From positions 1 through 14,165 of the forward strand of contig JAOZRQ010000132.1 in the NCBI GenBank assembly GCA_029940115.1: a stretch of DNA of 14,165 nt, given 5' to 3'. The notes beneath the pieces are model-generated. The model searched no databases. It was given only the letters and a program-made list of their open reading frames with translations, and was not told the origin of the DNA. The translations under genes were made by a program, and so were the position numbers. Of this stretch, positions 8,708-14,112 are shown piece by piece (position 1 is the stretch's first letter; each line of letters starts with the position of its first letter). This stretch comes from Desulfobacterales bacterium. Its GTDB lineage: Bacteria > Desulfobacterota > Desulfobacteria > Desulfobacterales > 4be13.

Positions 8708-8714
8708 ACAGTCC

Positions 8715-8806
8715 CACGTTTCACGCCTCACGTTCACGCCTCACGTTTCACGCCTCACGTTTCACGCCTCACGTTCACCCCTCACGTTTCACGCCTCACG
8801 CCTCAC
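8715..8806. repeat. Heptamer tandem array (cacgttt / cacgcct)
   Basis: Bases 8715-8806 alternate cacgttt and cacgcct heptamers with two hexamer variants (cacgtt), ending cacgcct-cac. The composite units measure 14, 13, 14, 14, 13, 14 and 7 bases. The array fills the gap between two convergent genes and runs 18 bases into the 3' end of the PHP gene, supplying its last residues and TGA stop. Confidence 0.94.
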
Positions 8807-9454
8807 TCCTTTGCAATTCCCCTTTTTTATCTCCTCAACCAGTTCATCCATTGTGCGTACAGGATGGTCAAACAGGGTGAAGGCCCTGCCAACTTGGGTC
8901 TTGACATGACAGTCACTGCCGCCGATGGAGGGGAGCCCTCTGATCCCTGATACTTGTCCCCGACATCTTTTATCGGGGAAAAGATGTCGGGGACAAGTCC
9001 GGGCGGCCTGTACGGATTTCTGGATCTCCTCTTCTGAATTTCTGCCGTTATGGGTTTCAATCGCGTCAAAGCCGTTGATGTGCAGAACCGCGTCCCCTAT
9101 TGAATCCCATCCCCTGAACGGGTGGGCCGGCACACAGATCCCCCCGAGATCGTGGATGTTTCGGATCACCTCGTGGATGTCCAAGTAATTGTTTCTGCCC
9201 CAGATGTTCCAAGAATCATCTTTCACCCCGTAAGCCAGCAGATGTCCGTGATCGGTGGAGATTTCAACCCCCCTGAACAGACAGAACCCCTCCGGAACCT
9301 TGAGCCTTTCCACAGGCTGGGAGAGTGTGAACAGGTAATGCTCTGTAAAACAGACCCCGTCCAGACCCATCCGAATCGCCTGTTCGATCAGGTCATCCGG
9401 CTCAAGGTAATTGTCGTGGGAGTATTTGCTGTGGCAATGGAGGTCAACTTTCAT
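8789..9454 (-). CDS. PHP-domain metal-dependent phosphoesterase
   Basis: This 221-residue protein is of the stand-alone PHP family, relatives of which hydrolyse phosphoester bonds using a cluster of metal ions. Visible ligand motifs are H6-x-H8 in VDLHCHS, E38-H39 in FTEHY, E64 in GVEIST, H111 in VPAHPF, E133/H135 in IETHN, and D181-C-H183 in GGSDCH. I chose the ATG at 9454 because family members begin M-x-VDLHxHS. Upstream in-frame ATGs would extend it into a palindromic repeat. Residues about 152-172 (around CPRHLFPDKRCRGQVSG) come from an inserted palindromic element and split QAA from GLPSIGGSD, which are normally close together. The last residues GVRREA and the stop codon come from a tandem array. 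The insertion is in frame and all ligands are intact, so activity is plausible. Natural substrate unknown. Confidence 0.94.
   Translation of the reverse strand: MKVDLHCHSKYSHDNYLEPDDLIEQAIRMGLDGVCFTEHYLFTLSQPVERLKVPEGFCLFRGVEISTDHGHLLAYGVKDDSWNIWGRNNYLDIHEVIRNIHDLGGICVPAHPFRGWDSIGDAVLHINGFDAIETHNGRNSEEEIQKSVQAARTCPRHLFPDKRCRGQVSGIRGLPSIGGSDCHVKTQVGRAFTLFDHPVRTMDELVEEIKKGNCKGVRREA
8944..8998. repeat. Palindromic element inserted in the PHP gene
   Basis: Perfect 20-bp inverted repeat arms at 8952-8971 and 8979-8998 enclose a 7-base loop (atcgggg). The 27 bases at 8944-8970 match the reverse complement of 10304-10330 with one mismatch, so the sequence is a dispersed element. It is translated in frame as part of the PHP protein. 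Confidence 0.93.
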
Positions 9455-9478
9455 GCAAGCTTTTAAGTACCTCATAAA

Positions 9479-9511
9479 AGAAACCAAGTTTTTTCAAAAA
9501 ACTTGGTTTCT
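9479..9511. repeat. Palindromic repeat (agaaaccaagttttt family)
   Basis: A perfect 16-bp inverted repeat with a single-base loop: agaaaccaagtttttt at 9479-9494, c at 9495, and its complement at 9496-9511. It lies between two minus-strand genes. It has no separate T-tail, so it looks more like a dispersed palindrome than an intrinsic terminator. A related agaaacccgctttct stretch is at 14033-14047. Confidence 0.85.
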
Positions 9512-9570
9512 CTCGGCATTTTTCGTTTTGCCTGAAAAGTAGTTCACACTTTCAGATGAATTGAGAAGTT

Positions 9571-9636
9571 TGCCTGAAGGCGGAACTACAAACTGAAAAG
9601 TGTGTCGCACCGCCTGAAGGCGGGACTACAAACTGA
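9571..9636. repeat. Two copies of the aggcggaactacaaa dispersed repeat
   Basis: gcctgaaggcggaactacaa (9572-9591) and a close copy with gggactacaa (9611-9630) lie as direct repeats about 39 bases apart. Each contains the small palindrome gcctgaaggc. The same family forms the palindrome at 14113-14165. This fills part of the 219-base gap between the two minus-strand genes; no gene is seen here. Confidence 0.88.
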
Positions 9637-9673
9637 ACCCATAATGTAAGGATGCCTTTCTCTCGAACATTTG

Positions 9674-10150
9674 TCAATCCGATGTGTGAGAATAGGACAA
9701 AAACCATTCCATCTCTTTTGAATCCGGACTCAATTCTGCCAACTTATCTGCAACGAAAGAGAGATCAGCGCCGATGATCTCCTCAAGATGGCCTTCCAGA
9801 CTGAACAGCAGATTGGCATAATCATCTTTGAAGAGATGGTCAGATGCTTGGTAAAAATGTTTCTTTACTGCATTTCGATGGGATGCCTTTGGCTTCATGG
9901 TGAAACGGACGATTCGTTTCTGCCAAGCGTTTATCTCTGTCTGCCAGTGGCGGACCAACTGGCTTGTGTCTGGGAGGTTCTTTGACACCTCGATCAACAT
10001 GACATGGAGGATGAGCATCTCCCATATCCCTTTGAAATCGGGATTTTCAGGGATGTCCAGCATCAGTTGGACCGCCTGTCCCCGACTGATCTCTCCCTGC
10101 TCAAATTGCGCCATGACTTTCTCAACCCGATGCCGACTCATCAAATTCAT
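9674..10150 (-). CDS. Hypothetical protein, helical, unknown family
   Basis: This 158-residue protein is not recognised. It begins MNLMSRHRVEKVMAQFEQGE and is predicted mainly helical, with LILHVMLIEVSKNL and LLFSLEGHLEEIIG as amphipathic or hydrophobic helices and a basic middle (RFTMKPKASHRNAVKKHF). There is no signal peptide, membrane span or catalytic motif. I chose ATG 10150 because gggag lies 6 bases upstream. ATG 10156 would directly abut that site, and ATG 10141 is also possible. It is on the same strand as the U32-like and PHP genes but separated from both by repeat-filled gaps, so operon membership is doubtful. The coherent composition and good ribosome-binding site favour a real gene. 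Confidence 0.75.
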   Translation of the reverse strand: MNLMSRHRVEKVMAQFEQGEISRGQAVQLMLDIPENPDFKGIWEMLILHVMLIEVSKNLPDTSQLVRHWQTEINAWQKRIVRFTMKPKASHRNAVKKHFYQASDHLFKDDYANLLFSLEGHLEEIIGADLSFVADKLAELSPDSKEMEWFLSYSHTSD

Positions 10151-10184
10151 CCTCATCTCCCAATTTTCTCAGGGCTTGATATTC

Positions 10185-10304
10185 GTTTCGGCCAGCCGCC
10201 ACGCTCTGCACCCGCCGGAACCTGTCCCTGATTTCCCCCGATTAGTTTCGGCCAGCCGCCACGCTCTGCACCCGCCGGAACCTGTCCCTGATTTCCCCCG
10301 ATTA
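10185..10304. repeat. Exact tandem duplication of a 60-bp unit
   Basis: Bases 10185-10244 and 10245-10304 are identical (unit begins gtttcggccagccgccacgc). Sixty is a multiple of three, so an antisense open frame passes through both copies as a repeated peptide, but nothing else supports translation. The unit end (cctgtccctgatttcccccg) can pair with tcgggg and atcaggga in the element just downstream. Confidence 0.97.
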
Positions 10305-10388
10305 AAGACGTCGGGGACAAGTATCAGGGATTGCCAAATCCGGCGGCAGGCTTGGATTTGCCAATCCCGACAAAAGACGTTGGGGACA
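10304..10388. repeat. Composite dispersed element related to the PHP-gene insert
   Basis: Bases 10304-10330 match, on the opposite strand, the element inserted in the PHP gene (26 of 27 bases). A 15-bp inverted repeat with one mismatch lies at 10327-10341 and 10354-10368 (gggattgccaaatcc / ggatttgccaatccc). A second cggggaca-like segment (aaaagacgttggggaca, 10372-10388) closes the element as a direct repeat of its start. Together with the 60-bp duplication it fills the gap between two minus-strand genes. Confidence 0.85.
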
Positions 10389-10433
10389 GATCCAAGCCGA
10401 GCGAACAAAGATCATTGCCACAGTTTGAATTGT

Positions 10434-11384
10434 TTATGGCCAGACCGACTTGAACATCAACGGCCCGACATGATCCGGTTCCAGCGCATACCTTGTCAGG
10501 TCATATTTGAGTATCCAGCGGCTGTCTGTTCTCCCCTGCAACTTGAAATTCCTGAATCCCATGCCGTAAATCTGCTTCAGTTCCGATACGGTCAGGTTGC
10601 AATTTCGCCTTCTCGGCTCAGAGCAGTTGATCTGCTTGTAAAACGGGACAGACTGACAGACGTTCTCCTCAAAATCCCGCAATTTTTCATGGCTTGGGTT
10701 CAGGGTCTTGCTGAACTCGGAATACAACAGATAATGCTGCTTTCTCGTGGGACAATTGAACAGGCAGGACTCATTGACAAGAATCTCCGCTTTCTGAGGA
10801 TCCAACTGGCGCAACAGTTCCAAGTTGAAATTGTCGTCCGGATGGACCACAACCTTGTCATACCTTCCTTCCAGCTGTTTGTAATAGGCCGGCTTGCCTT
10901 TTCCCTCCTCAGTGGTCACTTTGACAATTGAGGATATCTGCTTCATCTGAGGATACCTGTTTCGTATATGCTCGGCAAGGATGTCACTTGAGAGGATGAC
11001 GCCGCCGGATTCACCATGAATCTCCGCGAGTCGGTCCAGCATGAAATTGCAACTCGGGTCATCCAGCGCCTCCTTCCCGATCAGGGTGTTGGAGAATGTG
11101 TAACAGATCCCCACTCCCAAGTCTTTGTATGCCTGCAATGTCTGAATAAAGGATGAGGCGAGGTTCTCCTTGTTCAGTGTGGTCTGCTGGATCCGCCCGC
11201 TGTTCCACTTCACCAGCGGGGATCCATGGACAGATTCGACAAACCGGCAACTGAACTGGGAGATGGCATTTGACAAAAGCGCTTGGATCAGCTCGTCATG
11301 GATGAAGAGTCCAGAAACATTCCACTTGGCCTCGGGCCAGTTCGGGTTTAAAATCGCTTTTCCTATTTTAAGGTGATGTTCCAT
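10434..11384 (-). CDS. U32 peptidase-like (TIM-barrel, cysteine-rich) protein
   Basis: This 316-residue cytoplasmic protein has no signal peptide. Segments typical of the U32 peptidase / UbiU-UbiV superfamily are visible: AYKDLGVGICYTFSN (85-99), GGVILSSDI (127-135), YDKVVVHPDDNFN (175-187), AEILVNESCLFNCP (199-212) and IYGMGFRNFKLQGR (272-285). Cysteines 207 and 211, with 243, 254 and 262, resemble the Cys set that binds an iron-sulfur cluster in UbiU/UbiV-like members, so a cofactor is plausible but inferred. Many U32 proteins are not proteases; they act in tRNA or ubiquinone hydroxylation or are uncharacterised. It is shorter than typical U32 proteins of 330-450 residues and its true activity cannot be assigned. 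ATG 11384 lacks a clear Shine-Dalgarno, and the sequence just upstream is a degenerate heptamer tract. It is divergent from the PqqD-like gene. Confidence 0.85.
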   Translation of the reverse strand: MEHHLKIGKAILNPNWPEAKWNVSGLFIHDELIQALLSNAISQFSCRFVESVHGSPLVKWNSGRIQQTTLNKENLASSFIQTLQAYKDLGVGICYTFSNTLIGKEALDDPSCNFMLDRLAEIHGESGGVILSSDILAEHIRNRYPQMKQISSIVKVTTEEGKGKPAYYKQLEGRYDKVVVHPDDNFNLELLRQLDPQKAEILVNESCLFNCPTRKQHYLLYSEFSKTLNPSHEKLRDFEENVCQSVPFYKQINCSEPRRRNCNLTVSELKQIYGMGFRNFKLQGRTDSRWILKYDLTRYALEPDHVGPLMFKSVWP

Positions 11385-11386
11385 TT

Positions 11387-11413
11387 CTTAAGGGTAAGGT
11401 TAAGGATTAAGGG
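11387..11413. repeat. Short degenerate heptamer tract upstream of the U32-like gene
   Basis: cttaagg-gtaaggt-taaggat-taaggg has a 7-base period and shares ggattaaggg with the array near 8381-8410. It begins within the immediate leader of the minus-strand gene, where the ribosome-binding site should be. Confidence 0.65.
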
Positions 11414-11950
11414 CTGCCCTTTTCAAGAAGGACAAAATTATTGCATATGGTCTTCAAAAAATCAAGCGATTAAAAGGCATCCTTCAAAAAGAGCCGGAAA
11501 TATGGGTTTTCTGCCCGTGCCATTGCCCTTGTAGGGCAGGAAAATGAAGGATGCCAAATGTTTTTTGTCAGACGCGCATGTAAGAAAAAAACCCCTTCTT
11601 GTGTATGCTTGCTGTTGAGGAAAGAAATTTGGCTTTTTGTTAAAAGCTGGAAATTTGAGACATTGAGACCATTATCTGCATCTGATCACAAAAAAAAACT
11701 TGCCATGGCTCAAAAGCTGTGTTATTTATATGGTTTTGGTTCTGGAATGGATGAGACAGTGATAGAGCCGCGTCTGGAAGAAACTCGATTTTTGACATAA
11801 TGAGACAGTGCCCAATCCTATGAAAGCGAAACCGGGTTTTCAAGTACCCGGCCAGAAGTTTCCATGATCTCATCTCCCACACAAAGGCGCAGGAAGAATT
11901 TATGGATAGGCACTTATGGGTGGCAACTGACGCGATGACTGACGATTTGC
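11414..11950. other. Gene-poor divergent intergenic region
   Basis: About 540 bases lie between the divergent U32-like and PqqD-like genes. It is more AT-rich than its surroundings and should hold promoters for both, though I cannot place -35/-10 boxes with confidence. It contains a long imperfect hairpin (11476-11555). It also holds a ccgggt...acccgg stem near 11832-11850 that resembles the gaaacc...gttt palindromes elsewhere. A 24-codon open frame (11864-11938) lies just before the PqqD-like gene. The word atgagacagtg occurs twice (11750 and 11801). No convincing longer gene is present. Confidence 0.6.
11476..11555. repeat. Long imperfect inverted repeat
   Basis: ggcatccttca (11476-11486) pairs with tgaaggatgcc (11545-11555). 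Inside it, ttttctgccc pairs with gggcaggaaaa with one bulge, and tgccc / gggca forms the tip. The left arm has an unpaired stretch of about 20 bases. It could be a small mobile palindrome (MITE-like) or a structured RNA. A gene terminator is unlikely because no gene ends here. Confidence 0.7.
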
Positions 11951-12259
11951 ATGGAGGAAAATTTGACAAACAACGACAAACTCATAGCCAACCCCTTGAT
12001 TGTGTTGCGGGAGGAGTTTGATGACTGGGCCGTTCTGTTTGACCCGGACACCGGCAACGCGTTCGGGATGAATCCGATCAGCGTGTTCATATGGAAGCAC
12101 TTGGATGGCCAACACACCGTCAAAGATATCACAGAGAAGTTACACAAGGAATGTGAGGACGCGCCGGATGACGCGGAACAATATGTGAAGGCGTTTATTG
12201 AAGACCTTGCCGACAAGGGGATGGCAGGGCATGACAAAGCTGTAAGCTCCAAGCTGTAA
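11951..12259 (+). CDS. PqqD-like RiPP recognition element protein (ScmD-like)
   Basis: This 102-residue (or 98-residue) protein has the PqqD fold: strands NPLIVLREEFDDWAVLFDP and NAFGMNPISVFIWKHLDG, then helices HTVKDITEKLHKE and AEQYVKAFIEDLADKGM. PqqD-type domains bind the leader of a ribosomal peptide and present it to a radical SAM or other maturase. The sequence resembles ScmD of the SynChlorMet cassette known from Syntrophobacter-like bacteria; that identification is from memory and tentative. No radical SAM gene or clear precursor is in the window, so it is an orphan here, or its partners lie elsewhere. The ATG at 11951 has no Shine-Dalgarno. TTG 11963 has a strong ggagg 5 bases upstream and may be the true start. 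The C-terminus (AVSSKL) and stop codon come from a dispersed repeat. Confidence 0.9.
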   Translation: MEENLTNNDKLIANPLIVLREEFDDWAVLFDPDTGNAFGMNPISVFIWKHLDGQHTVKDITEKLHKECEDAPDDAEQYVKAFIEDLADKGMAGHDKAVSSKL

Positions 12260-12288
12260 GTTGCTTACAGCTTAAAACTTACAGCTTA
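12238..12288. repeat. agctgtaag dispersed repeat with hairpin
   Basis: aagctgtaag (12251-12260) and cttacagctt (12264-12273) form a 10-bp stem with a 3-base loop. Further copies of the same word lie on both sides (12238-12247 and 12278-12288). The repeat covers the last codons and stop of the PqqD-like gene and ends just before the leader of the first Rpn gene. It has no T-run, so it is not a typical terminator. Confidence 0.88.
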
Positions 12289-12305
12289 ACGTAAGGAGAC
12301 CTGAC

Positions 12306-13115
12306 ATGAAGGAAGTTGCCTCGTTGCGCTACGGCATCATCTTCAAGAAGGCCTTTTGTGATCCGGACATCTTCAAGGCGTTTGTCCATGACTTTCTGGA
12401 CATTGAGATGGAGATTGACCATGTGGAGACCGAGAAGGCGTTCAGCCCGCCCATCGGGAGGGTGGACACCCGGTTCGACCTGTTTGCGGAGGACAAGTCG
12501 AACCGGGTGATCGTGGACATCCAGCACGTCCGGTACCCGGATCACTACGACCGGTTCCTCTATTACCACTGCGCGGCCATGATGGAGATGGTCGCCAGCT
12601 CAAAGGAGTACCGGCCGAAGACGAGGGTGTTCACCATCGTGGTGCTGACATCGGGAGACCGGCACAAGAAGGATGTCGGCATGACGATCTTCGACCCGGT
12701 TGACATTGACGGGCACCCGTACGGCGAGATCCCCCACAAGATCATCCACATCTGCCCGAAATACCTCAATGATCGGACACCCGAACCCTATCGGGAGTGG
12801 ATGCTGGCCATCGAGGACAGCCTGGACGAAGTCGTTGACGAGACGACATACTCCCGTCCAGAGATCCTCGCACTTTTCAGACGGATCGAAAAGAACGAGA
12901 TCACCCCGACAGAGAATGCGGCGATGAAGGACGAATACGGCCAGCGTCAACTCCTCGACGAAAAATATGAGAAGGGCCGGGAGAAAGGCCGGGAGGAGAC
13001 AGCGGTGAGCCTGATCAAGATGGGCGCGCTGACAGAGGAGCAAATATCACAGGCAACGGGCCTTCCTGTCGAAGAGATCCGGCGATTGCAGGTTCACGGG
13101 GAAGTTGCATCATGA
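12306..13115 (+). CDS. Rpn-type PD-(D/E)XK nuclease family transposase, copy 1
   Basis: This 269-residue protein belongs to the PD-(D/E)XK nuclease family transposases (PDDEXK_2, Rpn-related). Members cut DNA and are linked to recombination, and some Rpn relatives to phage defence. The N-terminus YGIIFKKAFCDP is the family signature. The putative active site is D58 in TRFDLFAED followed by D71-I-Q73 in VIVDIQH. The helical C-terminus has the characteristic GREKGREE and LTEEQISQATGLPVEEIRRL segments. ATG 12306 is preceded by aaggag about 7 bases away, and the leader ggagacctga is shared with copy 2. An in-frame ATG at 12924 could yield a 63-residue C-terminal product. Copy 2 begins 96 bases downstream. 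No terminal inverted repeats or target duplication mark a transposon boundary. Confidence 0.95.
   Translation: MKEVASLRYGIIFKKAFCDPDIFKAFVHDFLDIEMEIDHVETEKAFSPPIGRVDTRFDLFAEDKSNRVIVDIQHVRYPDHYDRFLYYHCAAMMEMVASSKEYRPKTRVFTIVVLTSGDRHKKDVGMTIFDPVDIDGHPYGEIPHKIIHICPKYLNDRTPEPYREWMLAIEDSLDEVVDETTYSRPEILALFRRIEKNEITPTENAAMKDEYGQRQLLDEKYEKGREKGREETAVSLIKMGALTEEQISQATGLPVEEIRRLQVHGEVAS
12538..12946. repeat. Identical 409-bp block, first copy
   Basis: Bases 12538-12946 are identical to 13473-13881 (offset 935). On either side the two genes diverge at once, with many substitutions and indels. The block encodes the central and C-terminal part of both Rpn proteins, from DHYDRFLYYH to KDEYGQR. Confidence 0.95.
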
Positions 13116-13210
13116 TATGTTCCCTAAGGAACTAAAAATAAATAGCCTGCACATTTTAAAAGGTGTCTGAACGCGCAAAGTTTTGTGGCAAATGGGAAAG
13201 GAGACCTGAA

Positions 13211-14023
13211 ATGAAGGAAGTTGCCCCTTTGGATTACGGCGTCATCTTCAAAAAGGCCTTTTGTGTTCCAGAAATCTTCACGGCGTTTGTCCAGGACCTC
13301 TTGGACATCCGGATGAAGATTGACCATGTGGAGACCGAGAAGGTGTTCAGCCCGCCCATCAGGCAGGTGGACATAAGATTCGACCTGTTGCTTGCTGAAG
13401 ACAGGGAGAACCGGGTGGTCGTGAACATCCAGCACATCCGACCTGACCTCAGCGGCTTTTATCAGGGGTGTTCGGATCACTACGACCGGTTCCTCTATTA
13501 CCACTGCGCGGCCATGATGGAGATGGTCGCCAGCTCAAAGGAGTACCGGCCGAAGACGAGGGTGTTCACCATCGTGGTGCTGACATCGGGAGACCGGCAC
13601 AAGAAGGATGTCGGCATGACGATCTTCGACCCGGTTGACATTGACGGGCACCCGTACGGCGAGATCCCCCACAAGATCATCCACATCTGCCCGAAATACC
13701 TCAATGATCGGACACCCGAACCCTATCGGGAGTGGATGCTGGCCATCGAGGACAGCCTGGACGAAGTCGTTGACGAGACGACATACTCCCGTCCAGAGAT
13801 CCTCGCACTTTTCAGACGGATCGAAAAGAACGAGATCACCCCGACAGAGAATGCGGCGATGAAGGACGAATACGGCCAGCGGCTGCTCATTGAGAAGGGT
13901 CGGGAGGAGACAGCGGTGAATCTGATCAAGATGGGTGCGCTGACAGAAGATCAAATATCCCAAGCAACCGGCCTCCCTGCCGAAGCGATCCGGCGATTGC
14001 AGATTGACGCGGGCAGGCGGTGA
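13211..14023 (+). CDS. Rpn-type PD-(D/E)XK nuclease family transposase, copy 2, likely inactive
   Basis: This 270-residue paralogue of the preceding gene keeps the same family signature (YGVIFKKAFCVP) and the C-terminal LTEDQISQATGLPAEAIRRL. I chose ATG 13211 because it aligns with the copy 1 start and has aaaggag upstream with the same ggagacctga leader; an upstream GTG at 13163 would add 16 unsupported residues. Two differences stand out. The active-site motif reads VVVNIQ (N72-I-Q74) where copy 1 has VDIQ, so the acidic metal ligand is lost, while D58 is kept. An extra stretch of about 11 residues (PDLSGFYQGCS) lies directly after IQHIR. A catalytically impaired nuclease is therefore likely, but DNA binding or dimerisation with copy 1 could persist. 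The 3' two-thirds is identical in DNA to copy 1, while the 5' third is clearly diverged. Confidence 0.95.
   Translation: MKEVAPLDYGVIFKKAFCVPEIFTAFVQDLLDIRMKIDHVETEKVFSPPIRQVDIRFDLLLAEDRENRVVVNIQHIRPDLSGFYQGCSDHYDRFLYYHCAAMMEMVASSKEYRPKTRVFTIVVLTSGDRHKKDVGMTIFDPVDIDGHPYGEIPHKIIHICPKYLNDRTPEPYREWMLAIEDSLDEVVDETTYSRPEILALFRRIEKNEITPTENAAMKDEYGQRLLIEKGREETAVNLIKMGALTEDQISQATGLPAEAIRRLQIDAGRR
13473..13881. repeat. Identical 409-bp block, second copy
   Basis: This is the partner of 12538-12946. Its 5' edge falls immediately after the extra segment that is unique to copy 2. Confidence 0.95.
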
Positions 14024-14112
14024 GTTGACAAAGAAACCCGCTTTCTGACATGGTGCCGCATCATGGAAAGAGAAGATACTTCAGAGCGTTTAAGAATAAA
14101 GATTGCCCTTAG

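Noticed and set aside
7731..8806. Possible CRISPR array
   Set aside because: Repeats are 6-7 or 29 bases with no unique spacers between them, and no cas genes are present.
8697..8909. Plus-strand frame encoding a repetitive HVSRLTF-type peptide
   Set aside because: It is a translation of the heptamer array 8715-8806 continuing antisense to the PHP gene, with no independent support.
9479..9511. Intrinsic terminator
   Set aside because: The T residues form part of the stem with a one-base loop and no free T-tract follows on the minus strand. It matches a dispersed palindrome style better.
10169..10408. Minus-strand 79-codon frame with a duplicated 20-residue peptide
   Set aside because: It is the 60-bp duplication and palindromic element read through. 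The repeat length is a multiple of three, which keeps the frame open by chance; there is no ribosome-binding site or family match.
9897..10931. Plus-strand 344-codon frame spanning two minus-strand genes
   Set aside because: It runs antisense through the unknown protein, the repeats and the U32-like gene, with no domain or credible start.
11558..11800. 80-codon plus-strand frame upstream of the PqqD-like gene
   Set aside because: Lys- and aromatic-rich AT-biased composition, no Shine-Dalgarno before the ATG, and a start just after the imperfect hairpin. It lacks a leader/core pattern convincing for a peptide precursor.
13163..13210. Upstream GTG start for Rpn copy 2
   Set aside because: The ATG at 13211 aligns with copy 1 and carries the same ggagacctga leader. 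The extra 16 residues have no counterpart.
12306..14023. Complete transposon carrying the two Rpn genes
   Set aside because: No terminal inverted repeats or target-site duplications bracket the genes. The palindrome at 14113 has no matching partner directly upstream of 12306.
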